Assembly (NCBI GenBank): GCA_937859595.1
Contig: CALMAH010000041.1
Location: 1 to 39,407, forward strand
Direction of reading: 5' to 3'
DNA length: 39,407 nucleotides
Origin: an uncultured Acidobacteriota bacterium
GTDB lineage: Bacteria > Acidobacteriota > Blastocatellia > Pyrinomonadales > Pyrinomonadaceae
Made by a program: the position numbers and the translations under genes. The notes below the pieces were generated by a model. It made no database searches and was not told where the DNA came from. It saw only the letters and a program-made list of their open reading frames with translations. Numbering within the stretch: position 1 is the first letter of the stretch; every line of letters begins with the position of its first letter. Below are positions 23,801-31,264 of this stretch, piece by piece.

Positions 23801-26253
23801 ACCTTCTTCCCATCGCCCTTTGTCTCAAGATCGGAGCGCACCACGACCCGGCGGTTTATATCGTCATATTCGCTGGTCGTCCACGATTCTAGCGCGGTCC
23901 CATAGGCATTTCTCACTTTCACAGGCCGCCCCAGATCGTCATACTCCGTCACGACCGTGACATCGTTGTCCTCATCCTTCGCCGATGTGACCAGCCCCGT
24001 ATAGAAATCATAAACGGCCGTCGATGTGCGCGTTAGCGTCGAGTAATTTGCCGCCGCCTCTGTCTTTGTGGGGTAAAGCCCCGTCACATTCCCGCTCGGC
24101 CCGGCAACATTCCCATAGGTAATGACCGTCTCGACGCCCCTCGCGTCAATCGTCTTGGTAACGTTGCCGTATTGATCGTATTCGGCAGACGTAGATATGG
24201 AATTTCCCGTCGTCAGCGGATCCGAAACCGAACCCTTTGTCGAATCCCAAACCCGCGTTAGTGTCGGGTTTGCGGTGGTTGATGGATTATCATAGGTGAT
24301 CTCGGTTTTTGAAACGATCTGTCCAACGCTATCGCGGACCTCAGATGAAGCTGTTACTCCTTTGATATTATTAAAATTCCAATACGCATAAGTTGAGTTG
24401 GTTGTCGTGTCCGTCCAGACGGGCGTTGGATTGTGAAAGGTGGTGGCAGAAACTCTTGATGGTGTGATCCCTCCCGGAACACCGGTAATCTCGCCATTTC
24501 CATTGCGTGGAACGTTGGCATACGGTATATGGTCATATTCCTTAACCAAGATCGTGTTTCCGTTCTTGTCCTGTGAAAATTCCTTTATCGCAGTGAGCAC
24601 GTAATTTCCGTTATTATCCTTGATAGAGGTAAACTCAGCCGTAACAAATGAATTTACCTGGCGTCCCGAACCGTTAACATATGCCGATGGAATGTTAAAT
24701 CCCCATAGCTTTTCAATTTTTGTTCCGTTGGAGTTCTCTATCTTATGAATGAGCCCATTGTATTGACCGACTCGTGACGTGTCACCATGCAGTTGCAACA
24801 TTGTGGAACCGTCCGGTGACGTAATAGTTGACCCTGTCTTTCCAATGGTGTAGTGCCAAACATCAGAAACTATAGGACTGCTTCCATCGTACTGAGATTC
24901 GTGTGTCCTGATCTTTTTCTTCACAAAGTTACCGAGGACCTCATGAGTTCTGGGTGTCCAAAGTTCCGGTGGGCCATCCCATTTATATTCGTACTCGAAA
25001 ACCGCACCCGAGGGAAGCTGGAGGGATGAGATTTCTCCCCAACCTTCGGATTCTTCCGATGAACCAAGTGGAGTATCGCTACCGTTGTATCCGAAAACAT
25101 ACTTCTGATTCCCAAGTTGAGCAGGTAACTGAAGCTCGTGAACCACTTGGAAACCGGCCCACAAAGTCTGATATGAAGTGCCACCCCGATTCTGTAGCCC
25201 TTCTGCTCCAGTGGTCTCATACTCCTTCTTCACGTGTATATCCTTCCATCGGATCGTCCACTTTAGTTCCTGGCCAGAAAAACCGCTGAGAAATACGTCT
25301 GTCTCGGTCGAGTAGTCCCCCGGTGTGTAGAAAATCCTTCGCCCCATAGAATCCTCTATACCGTTTGCCTGTTTTTGGTTATGGGTGAAACTTACATTCT
25401 GAAGATACTCTCCATATCTATCAGTCAGCCGGCCAGTCGAACTCTGATAGAAACTCCCGTCGGGAAAATAGAGGGTCCAGGAATTTGACGCCCCTGACTT
25501 GTTGTTGGGATTCGGATCATGATCGACCACCAGCCTGAGAAAGCTACCATCGGTGCTGTAATAGACCATTGAGTCGGTAGTGAACTGAGTTTCACCTAAA
25601 TTGCAAGAATGTGAAGGGGGATCAGGAATCGACTGATAGTTTGCCCACGATTCCCAACCATTAGGCGAGATCCTGAAATACCCGTCTTCGTAATAGTCTG
25701 AATGTCCGACCGGCCTAAATTCTTTGGCATTACCGTCGGGGAAAACAACTTGGACCTTCCAGATAGACGCATTCTTGCCATAATCATAAGCGCCCGATGA
25801 GCAGTCAACCATTGGAGAGAAGGCGAATCTGCTAATGACGCGATATTGAAAGTTCAGCGAATTTACTAATCGCCAACCACCGTCCTGACTAGTAACGACC
25901 ATGTTCTGGTCCTTGATCTCCTGATTATGGTCGGGAATCTGCTCGATCGAAGTATCGTAAAGCTTGCTGTTATACATCAAACCGATCGAGCCACTAAGCC
26001 CGGTGCGGCCCGGAGGTAAGGAAGCAAGCGGAAAATGAAACATCACATTACCATTGGTTAAGTTGATATTCTCGACTTCCGAAATCGAATAAGACGATCC
26101 GCCAACGATTCCGCGGCCTGGATTACTCGGATCGTGGTTATTGCCTTGAGCGGAGACAAGCCCGACTATGATAATGTTGAGGAGCAAACCAACTGCGAAT
26201 AGTAAACCGTTGTTAGGTTGGATCGGAAGCAATTTAAAGCCAGTATTTTTCAT
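20848..26253 (-). CDS. Full-length RHS/YD-repeat protein with HEGQH zinc-metallopeptidase tip
   Basis: 1801 residues. N-terminal hydrophobic signal (NGLLFAVGLLLNIIIVGLVSA then QG) indicates Sec export. Residues about 40-650 are a long N-terminal region ahead of the repeats; YD/RHS repeats fill about 650-1555 (TYAYDALNRVTDREYSDN, FTYSSLSRLL, YSYDTLNNLTTVNQG) and form the cocoon-like shell that encloses the tip. The core ends at TDPTGL (Asp1557). The tip of about 240 residues has HEGQH (His1688, Glu1689, His1692) and a downstream ENNAFHTQSYYFEA that can supply the third Glu ligand, as in gluzincin-type peptidases. It is the head of the array, follows the VCBS gene after 84 bases and is followed by the TIMP-like gene. 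Confidence 0.92.
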   Translation of the reverse strand: MKNTGFKLLPIQPNNGLLFAVGLLLNIIIVGLVSAQGNNHDPSNPGRGIVGGSSYSISEVENINLTNGNVMFHFPLASLPPGRTGLSGSIGLMYNSKLYDTSIEQIPDHNQEIKDQNMVVTSQDGGWRLVNSLNFQYRVISRFAFSPMVDCSSGAYDYGKNASIWKVQVVFPDGNAKEFRPVGHSDYYEDGYFRISPNGWESWANYQSIPDPPSHSCNLGETQFTTDSMVYYSTDGSFLRLVVDHDPNPNNKSGASNSWTLYFPDGSFYQSSTGRLTDRYGEYLQNVSFTHNQKQANGIEDSMGRRIFYTPGDYSTETDVFLSGFSGQELKWTIRWKDIHVKKEYETTGAEGLQNRGGTSYQTLWAGFQVVHELQLPAQLGNQKYVFGYNGSDTPLGSSEESEGWGEISSLQLPSGAVFEYEYKWDGPPELWTPRTHEVLGNFVKKKIRTHESQYDGSSPIVSDVWHYTIGKTGSTITSPDGSTMLQLHGDTSRVGQYNGLIHKIENSNGTKIEKLWGFNIPSAYVNGSGRQVNSFVTAEFTSIKDNNGNYVLTAIKEFSQDKNGNTILVKEYDHIPYANVPRNGNGEITGVPGGITPSRVSATTFHNPTPVWTDTTTNSTYAYWNFNNIKGVTASSEVRDSVGQIVSKTEITYDNPSTTANPTLTRVWDSTKGSVSDPLTTGNSISTSAEYDQYGNVTKTIDARGVETVITYGNVAGPSGNVTGLYPTKTEAAANYSTLTRTSTAVYDFYTGLVTSAKDEDNDVTVVTEYDDLGRPVKVRNAYGTALESWTTSEYDDINRRVVVRSDLETKGDGKKVAIQHFDQLGRVRLSRTLEDSSTESPYNEQHGIKVQTRYLSNGFTCPWDDAQGPDEICSGQLTSNPYRANYSHEATGEETMGWTLGLAQNTGRHSTVTTFSGASLPYPLGGNSNSTGTVTTNTDAERTLVTDQAGKSRISKTSALGQLEEVWEVLAASETGSESVAFPGTSIAHGFKTSYSYDTLNNLTTVNQGAQTRTFTYSSLSRLLTATNPESGTISYVYDNSGNLTSKTDARSITTTYAYDALNRVTDREYSDNTPDVEYAYGTTAPKVGLLIKVESSVSATEYTSFDILGRVTGHKQTTDGEVYVTGYKYNLSGALVEQTYPSGRKVKNVIDNNGYLSMVQSAKCLDGTTGTNATCTSQAGLWNYAKNFTYNAAGAMTSMQLGNNRWESTQFNSRLQPTQIGLGVTPGATNLLKLDYSYGDWNGSTLDATKNNGNVAGQNITVTRPGQDALIFDQKYAYDTLNRITSAEEKTDTTVNWNQTYTFDRYGNRNFDESLTTTLIKNCEEFSQPAVCEADRKILNPELDPANNRMAAGQGWTYDTAGNVITDAEGRTFTYDAENKQIEVENAWSQTIGEYFFDGDGKRVKKIVPGTGEVTIFVYDAGAKLIGEYSTIVETQAPKVQYLTNDHLGSPRINTDQNGNVTSRTDYMPYGEEIIGLGNRTANENYVTDDVRQGFTGYENDAETGLDFAQARMYSAHLARFTAPDPLLGSGRINMPQSWNRYVYVLNSPLRFTDPTGLFEWDASLRDNESDSDEEKKRKADIRARILANLELAKQRAKEALDAGRISQKKFDKINNALNAYGTPDDNNGVFVGIKSSSVPTLASRGDTRPFQELSSDDNKLRAVSHVRFEFIGIFENDADVAVVHEGQHIVDNNEFVAFFNSLPSRDIAAIISDPRTPREYGLENNAFHTQSYYFEALGADDKKWGTWNKGWKKKDETEQQKKRQDAINKTIKSGYGLTPDSYSRSIVNYCQGSGCKF

Positions 26254-26337
26254 TTCAGACCTCGCTATGCCAAATAAAATGACGCCCTTGTTACATACCT
26301 CATGATTCGTAATTTCCGTAAAACTGGAACAATCCTG

Positions 26338-27555
26338 TTACCTCCGGTAATACGCCGGGACGGGGATGTCGCCGGAGCTGCCCCATTGCTGGGTCCGGAG
26401 TTCGTCCTGCTGGCCGAGTCTTGAGGATTGGCGAATGTACCATGTGCCGTTCGAGTCGCGCCAGACGGCTATATCGACAATGCCGTCTCCGTCGTAGTCG
26501 TTATGGACGGGGATGTCGCCGGATTGCTGGAACGAGACGGTCGAGACCGATTCGTAACTCTGCGGGCCGCCCGTGCCGGTGACGATGTTCGGAAAGGCGG
26601 TGAATATCTTCCAGTCGCTGCCCGTGCGGATGGCGTAGTTTGCTTTGCCGTTCCCGTCGTAATCTGCCGGAACCGGCGTGCCGGTCGAGGCTATGTCGAG
26701 GTACTGAGTGACCTCGTCGGTGCTGCGGAATGTGTAAAAGGTCGTGTTCGAGGCACGGAAGACCGTGATGTCGGCTTTCCCGTCTCCGTCATAGTCGGCC
26801 GGGGCGGGGACATCCGTGTCAAGCCCAAACTGATGCGTCGAGATATTACTGTCCGAGCTTCTGAATATATACCAGTAGGTCTCGTTTGTGGATGAGTTTG
26901 CCCGGGCGAGAGCCGCGTCGCTTTTCCCGTCGCCGTCGTAGTCCGCCACTACCGGTACATCGCCACTTGTCCCGAACTCAAAGCTGTAATAAGTATCGTC
27001 GGACGATCTGAATATCCACCATTGCCCGTTCGATGGCCGGAAGATCGCAAAGTCCGTCTTCCCGTCGCCGTCATAATCGCCCGGCACCGGTATGTCGCTC
27101 CCGCCGCCCCATTGAAACGAGGTCTGTTGCGAACCCGGCCCCCCGAGCACCCACCAAACTCCCGTCGATGGCCGCCACACCGCGAGATCGGCCGGCGGAG
27201 CGGCATTTGCGTTCGCATCCTCAACAGCCAAAAGCCGTGACCCCGCGTAGATATACTCTTTTGAGAGCTGCGGCGTCGGGCTCGGACTCGGGCTCGTCAC
27301 AAAAGGATTGACCGCCGACAGTAAAGAACGGTCCTTCGGAGCAAGTACGTTCTGCCGCCGAGCGTCTTCCTCCATATATTTTAGCCCCGAACCAAGCACG
27401 CCCATCGAGACCAGTGCGATCACCGCTGTCAGCCACAGCCTTTGCCAAAGATAGGCGAACGCCTTCGATATTCGTCCCGGCCGGGCAGCGTCGTTCGTCG
27501 GGTTGCCGAGCTCTCTCGGCTTGATGTTTGCGGACTTAACCTTCTTTTTGGACAT
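26338..27555 (-). CDS. Membrane-anchored VCBS/FG-GAP repeat protein
   Basis: 405 residues. A basic cytosolic N-terminus is followed by one transmembrane helix at about 36-58 (LWLTAVIALVSMGVLGSGL), a Pro/Ser-rich spacer and a surface domain made of six or so repeats carrying the calcium-binding motif DYDGDGKTD or variants (DYDGDGKSD, DYDGDGKAD, DYDGNGKAN, DYDGDGIVD). These are FG-GAP/VCBS blades of a beta-propeller. The segment YIYAGSRLLAVED before the repeats is the kind of sequence seen at RHS core ends. It precedes the main RHS gene on the same strand and may be a surface partner or adhesin; its exact role is unknown. Confidence 0.85.
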   Translation of the reverse strand: MSKKKVKSANIKPRELGNPTNDAARPGRISKAFAYLWQRLWLTAVIALVSMGVLGSGLKYMEEDARRQNVLAPKDRSLLSAVNPFVTSPSPSPTPQLSKEYIYAGSRLLAVEDANANAAPPADLAVWRPSTGVWWVLGGPGSQQTSFQWGGGSDIPVPGDYDGDGKTDFAIFRPSNGQWWIFRSSDDTYYSFEFGTSGDVPVVADYDGDGKSDAALARANSSTNETYWYIFRSSDSNISTHQFGLDTDVPAPADYDGDGKADITVFRASNTTFYTFRSTDEVTQYLDIASTGTPVPADYDGNGKANYAIRTGSDWKIFTAFPNIVTGTGGPQSYESVSTVSFQQSGDIPVHNDYDGDGIVDIAVWRDSNGTWYIRQSSRLGQQDELRTQQWGSSGDIPVPAYYRR

Positions 27556-28145
27556 AACGATCTCTCTCGGTGTTCAAAGCCTCTTCAGGTTGACGATAAA
27601 GGCAGAGCCTTTGCCGTTTCCCCGGGTCAACGAAGCTGATTGTGTTTTGGAACGGAAAATTATAAGATGCGGAGTGTTTGGTGTCGCATCTCGGGACTTT
27701 CCGTTCCGTAGAGTGAACCGTCGGCCCGGTTGGTAATTGGCGTTACCGGCCGGGTCATTCAATTTCGGTTCACGTTTTCAAATCACATAAACAGCAAAAT
27801 GAGGTAAGCCAACGGCGCCGGGGGATGGCGAAGTGAGCCGGAATTGGTTTATGTTGGTTGGGATAGTGGATCGGTGCAAGGTACCGATCGGGGCGGAACG
27901 ATATCTGCTTGGGACTGTTGTGGAAACCGCAAGCAAATCAATTTTGGGTCTGTAGGAGCAATGATACTTCACTATTGCATTTAACTTGCAAAAAAGAGCG
28001 GGTTCGCGGGTCTTGTTCTATAAGAGCCTCTATCGGCTTACGTTCATCGCCGGGCACTCTCGCGGCGAACCCATTTAGCGTTTGGTGTATGGAAGTTAGC
28101 ATAGATAGATTTCCAATGTCAAGATTTTTCTGCACGCGGTTAGAT
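27556..28145. other. Intergenic region upstream of the VCBS-RHS genes, containing structured element copy 1
   Basis: About 590 bases between the radical SAM stop and the VCBS start, both on the minus strand. It holds two strong hairpins (27649-27707 and 27713-27773), a GATCGGT/ACCGATC hairpin near 27867-27892 and a tail near 27903-27935 that is shared with the second copy at 30797-31090. No coding frame is convincing. The promoter for the VCBS-RHS operon presumably lies here too. Confidence 0.6.
27649..27935. ncRNA. Structured intergenic element, copy 1
   Basis: Hairpin 1: GGAACGGAAA (27649-27658) pairs with TTTCCGTTCC (27698-27707), with an inner AGATGCG/CGCATCT (27665-27671 with 27685-27691). 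Hairpin 2: GTGAACCG (27713-27720) with CGGTTCAC (27766-27773), enclosing a 12-bp stem 27725-27736 with 27743-27754 around a TTGGCG loop. A shared tail with TGCTTGGGAC and TGTGGAA lies near 27906-27925. The same order occurs in copy 2 with compensatory changes, so RNA structure is under selection. The strand is not certain; on the minus strand it would be the leader of the VCBS-RHS transcript. A REP-like palindrome family is the alternative. Confidence 0.5.
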
Positions 28146-29600
28146 CTATGCCGTCTTCATTGTCGGCCGCGAAGCCGTTCGCGCCTTTATTCCTACGAAA
28201 GATGCGACCCATGGACGCATCGCTAGTCTTGACTGTAAATGCTCGAATAATGCCTGTTTTTCTCTACTCGGAAGCAAGTGAAACATTACATTTGCATACC
28301 AATTCCACCCATTTCGAGTTAAAGCAAACTCTTTTTCGTTTTCAATGACGAGATCCTCATTGATCAAATTGATCAAGGCTTGTATGGTCTCTGCCGGAAC
28401 GATATTCCAGTCACACGAATCCTTCCTGGTCTTGCCGTGATAGGCCAAGCACATGGACACTGTCCTAGCTTGCCAAAGCGAATCGCAAAAAGACGCGGAG
28501 CTCACGTTAGGTTCTCCAGCTTGTCCATACGAATCCGCATAGATTTCCCTGCTTTTGGCGTTTACCAATACAACTCCCGGTAGAACGGATATCGCGCTGT
28601 TGCCAAAGCCAATAAAATCGGCATCTGGCTCACCATAAACGTGTTCGTGATAAACAAAGGAGTATTCGTCAGAGACGACCTGAGAGAAGTTCGGATCATC
28701 CGGCCAGCACTTAAAATACCCGTGTCCGTTGTGCGGATGATAGCCATATTTCGCGATCCGGCTACGAAGTAACTGGTTCATCTCAAACTTCATTTCGCCG
28801 GTGACCGACCCGAGACCATTTGCTGTTGCGTAGTTGTAGAGAGCCTTCTGAACCGAAAAATTGTTCAACGGGTAGAAATCAATGTTCGCGATCCCGAGTG
28901 AAACGGCTTCGTCGATATCGGCCTCGAACTCTTCAATGGTCTGCCCCGGCGAACCATACAGTATGTCGAAGGACGGGAATGGAAACTGTGTTCTGAGCAG
29001 TTCGGCAGCTCGGTAGATCTGATCGAGCGAGGCTGTAAGGCCGTAAAGTTCTCTAAGTCTTGGATCAAATGTCTGAAGGCCAAACCTCGGATGAGTAACG
29101 CCGCATTCAAACGCGGCATGAACTATTTCCTCATCCACGCTTTTCACTTCCATTTCAAACGAGAATTCTTCAAGGGACGAAAGATCGAAACTTTCTGTGA
29201 GCGTTGTGATGACTCGCCGTAGGTTTCGAGCACCCATCAATGACGGAGTACCGCCGCCAAAAAAGATCGCGCGAATTGGAACCTTCGTTAGGGCCTCTAT
29301 CCTGGATTTGATGCGGATCTCAGATATCAGGGCGTCGCAGTACATATCGATCTGTTCCGAAGCCTTGTATCTACCTCGAGAGAACGGGCAAAAGGAACAG
29401 ATCGTCTCGCAGAAAGGGATATGGACATAGATGGCACGAGACGCGGGTGTATCTATCAAGTGGCGGTCCAAGTAGTCTCCCACTTGATGGATGCCGAGCG
29501 CGTCATTTGAATCGACAGACGCCGGATAATACCAGTTGTAAACAGGCAAGAATTCGTCAAATTTTCGACTCTCTCCAGATAGTAATCTTGGATAGTTCAT
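28146..29600 (-). CDS. HemN/HemW-like radical SAM enzyme
   Basis: 484 residues from the ATG that overlaps the speD stop as ATGA; the frame stays open upstream, but only inside speD. The [4Fe-4S] motif Cx3Cx2C is at C64-ETI-C68-SF-C71 in HIPFCETICSFCPF. FFGGGTPSLM, THPRFGLQTFDPRLRELYGL and FPSFDILYGSPGQTIEEFEA are HemN/HemW hallmarks, and the C-terminal part is a winged-helix-like HemN_C-style region. Relatives include the anaerobic coproporphyrinogen dehydrogenase, the haem chaperone HemW and class C radical SAM methyltransferases and cyclopropanases. Coupling to an AdoMet decarboxylase rather than haem genes suggests a specialised metabolite role (inference). Confidence 0.85.
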   Translation of the reverse strand: MNYPRLLSGESRKFDEFLPVYNWYYPASVDSNDALGIHQVGDYLDRHLIDTPASRAIYVHIPFCETICSFCPFSRGRYKASEQIDMYCDALISEIRIKSRIEALTKVPIRAIFFGGGTPSLMGARNLRRVITTLTESFDLSSLEEFSFEMEVKSVDEEIVHAAFECGVTHPRFGLQTFDPRLRELYGLTASLDQIYRAAELLRTQFPFPSFDILYGSPGQTIEEFEADIDEAVSLGIANIDFYPLNNFSVQKALYNYATANGLGSVTGEMKFEMNQLLRSRIAKYGYHPHNGHGYFKCWPDDPNFSQVVSDEYSFVYHEHVYGEPDADFIGFGNSAISVLPGVVLVNAKSREIYADSYGQAGEPNVSSASFCDSLWQARTVSMCLAYHGKTRKDSCDWNIVPAETIQALINLINEDLVIENEKEFALTRNGWNWYANVMFHLLPSREKQALFEHLQSRLAMRPWVASFVGIKARTASRPTMKTA

Positions 29601-30304
29601 ATCTCTATAAGCCGCGACCTGCCTGCCCTTTCCGGCCGTTCGCTTAGCACCCTCCAATCTTCGAATATGATTCGCCGTCCGTCTCGGTCCTTTTGCATTC
29701 GGGCCCTGGACGTACCAAAGACCAAGCCGTGTTCGCTTGAGACATGCTGCCAACTCAAATTGATATCTCTGTTTCGCTCTCGCCTGCCCTGAAACACTCC
29801 GCCAGTGATGTTATCTGAGATATAGCTTCCCCAGATCGCCTCTCCTATCTCACGAAAGTGGAACCTGGTCGTAGCGTCGAGGTCTCCGTGGTCATAGTTC
29901 TCAAGGCCTACGAAAATGCTCCCTTCGAGGTCATTACCGGCTCTACTGCTTGCTTGACATACTCTACTTACTGAAAACTCTCTGCTGAAGGAGACTCCCA
30001 GCTTCTTACAGATCGCGCGCACGACCGACTCCGGATCTTGGTCTCCGCACGAATAGACGTCGAGGGAAGCAAAGTTAAACTCCGGATAGGTGTGGATCGA
30101 GGCATGGGATTCTGCAAGCAGGACCAAGAGAGTAACCCCTTCTCCTTCAGTCGAGAACTTATGCCCCACGATACTCAAGATGTTGAATCGTTCCTCAGCA
30201 AGGGCATCCGCAATGATCTCTTTCAGCTTGGCTTTATCAGAAAGCAGAGATCGCGACGTCCCATAGACGTCTGCAATGGTGTGCTTTCCTATGATTCGAC
30301 GCAT
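29597..30304 (-). CDS. speD: S-adenosylmethionine decarboxylase proenzyme with C-terminal extension
   Basis: 235 residues. The first 120 match the bacterial class 1B enzyme that makes decarboxylated AdoMet, the aminopropyl donor of spermidine synthesis. Self-cleavage at Glu65-Ser66 in LAESHASIHTYPEFNF would create the pyruvoyl cofactor; His71 and Cys86 (DVYSCGD) are in place. Class 1B enzymes are usually about 115-140 residues, so the extra 110 or so residues (with FHFREIGEAIWGSYISDN, INLSWQHVSSEHGLVF) are unusual and unassigned; they may be a fused domain that binds the radical SAM partner. The stop overlaps the radical SAM start. No spermidine synthase (speE) is present in the window. A strong hairpin lies 12 bases upstream. 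Confidence 0.9.
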   Translation of the reverse strand: MRRIIGKHTIADVYGTSRSLLSDKAKLKEIIADALAEERFNILSIVGHKFSTEGEGVTLLVLLAESHASIHTYPEFNFASLDVYSCGDQDPESVVRAICKKLGVSFSREFSVSRVCQASSRAGNDLEGSIFVGLENYDHGDLDATTRFHFREIGEAIWGSYISDNITGGVFQGRRERNRDINLSWQHVSSEHGLVFGTSRARMQKDRDGRRIIFEDWRVLSERPERAGRSRLIEI

Positions 30305-30316
30305 AAGTATTGAATG

Positions 30317-30343
30317 CTTGGCGGTGCAGATCGCACCGCCAAG
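30317..30343 (-). promoter_or_regulatory. 11-bp perfect hairpin in the speD leader
   Basis: CTTGGCGGTGC (30317-30327) pairs perfectly with GCACCGCCAAG (30333-30343) around a 5-base loop. On the minus strand it ends 12 bases before the speD ATG, just where a ribosome binding site would be expected, and no other Shine-Dalgarno sequence is visible. No U-tract follows on either strand, so it is not a typical terminator. It may regulate speD translation or mark an RNA processing site. Confidence 0.6.
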
Positions 30344-30509
30344 GCTGAAAAGAGATTGATCACCAGACTACTGACACACTCGGGGATCCCCCGGACGGGC
30401 GATCAACCTGTCCCAGAATGTTTTTTAAACCCGAGAGCCACGCGGTTGGCTTATCGTTCTCACCAACCAAACTCCCTGCCAGTGCAGCATATGATGAAGC
30501 TATCCTTGA

Positions 30510-30686
30510 TTAACGTGCCCCATCACCGTCATTTAATGCGGCCTGCGCCGCCGCCTTTGCCCTGAGAAAATGAACATTGTTTGGATCTTCAGATAGCGCA
30601 GCATTATATGCCTCCAAAGCACGTTCGTTGTTTCCTTCCTCCTGGGCTATCCTTCCTTCGAGGAAGGTCTTCCAACTTTGCGACAT
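30510..30686 (-). CDS. 58-residue single-TPR protein
   Basis: A short gene with an ideal AGGAGGTA ribosome binding site 6 bases before the ATG. The product begins MSQSWKTFLEGRIAQEEGNN and continues with the TPR helix pair ERALEAYNAALSEDPNNVHF and LRAKAAAQAALND, ending at TAA. The YNAALSEDPNN turn is a standard TPR signature. A lone TPR of this size is probably an adaptor or part of a complex. It sits about 205 bases upstream of speD on the same strand. Confidence 0.75.
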   Translation of the reverse strand: MSQSWKTFLEGRIAQEEGNNERALEAYNAALSEDPNNVHFLRAKAAAQAALNDGDGAR

Positions 30687-31264
30687 TTGTATTACCTCCT
30701 ATTGATAAGTTTGTTTGTCGTCGCCCGACTTTCGTCAGTGCGACCTCCAGAGCGCAAGTATCACGCCTGAATCAACGATCGTTTACTTGATTAGATGAAA
30801 CGGAAAGGGGTAAGATGCGGTTGTTCGGTCTCGCAGCTTCGGACCTTTCCGTTCCGAACAAGTGAGCCAGACAACCGGCCGGTAATTCGCGTTACCGGTC
30901 GGTTCATGTTTTGACCCACGACAACGTTTGGACGCATCTGTCCAAACGAAACGGCCGCAGCGCTGAAACTGCCCGCAAACGGCCGAATCCTAATAACACG
31001 ACGACATATCGTGCTCCCGGAAACAACCGGGTGCCGAATACGCGCCAAATACTGCTTGGGACCTGTGTGGAAGCCTCAAGAACAAAGGAAACTTGATTGA
31101 AGGAGAGCCTTAACATCACCAACCCAAGCCCAAAAACGGCAAGTTCGCAAGTTGATGAGGAAGCAAACGTCGGCTGACCGATCTGTAGCAACGAGCTCCC
31201 GCCGCGAACCGTTCTGCCGTTTGATTTCGAAACACTATCATAAGTGGATTTTCGAAGTCAATGC
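30687..31264. other. Intergenic region with structured element copy 2
   Basis: About 580 bases between the patatin stop and the small TPR gene, both on the minus strand. Besides the element copy it carries GTTTGGAC/GTCCAAAC (a hairpin near 30926-30947 on the + strand), a CGGCCG pair and CCCGG/CCGGG near 31017-31032. Short frames here have no support. Confidence 0.55.
30797..31090. ncRNA. Structured intergenic element, copy 2
   Basis: Hairpin 1: ACGGAAAGG (near 30800-30808) pairs with CCTTTCCGT (near 30844-30852), with an inner AAGATGCG/CGCAGCTT containing one mismatch. Hairpin 2: 30873-30885 pairs with 30892-30904 in a 13-bp stem around TTCGCG. Compared with copy 1, A-U replaces C-G at one position, C-G replaces U-G at two and G-U replaces G-C at one, while the loops and the GGTAA/TTACC inner pair stay constant. 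The tail TGCTTGGGACCTGTGTGGAA near 31054-31073 matches copy 1. On the minus strand it would be the leader of the TPR-speD-radical SAM transcript. Confidence 0.5.

Noticed and set aside
29601..29753. Longer N-terminus for the radical SAM enzyme
   Set aside because: The extra 51 residues lie wholly within speD, are Arg/Lys-rich and lack family similarity; the ATGA overlap gives the standard start.
30317..30343. Rho-independent terminator
   Set aside because: The stem is strong but no T-run follows on either strand.
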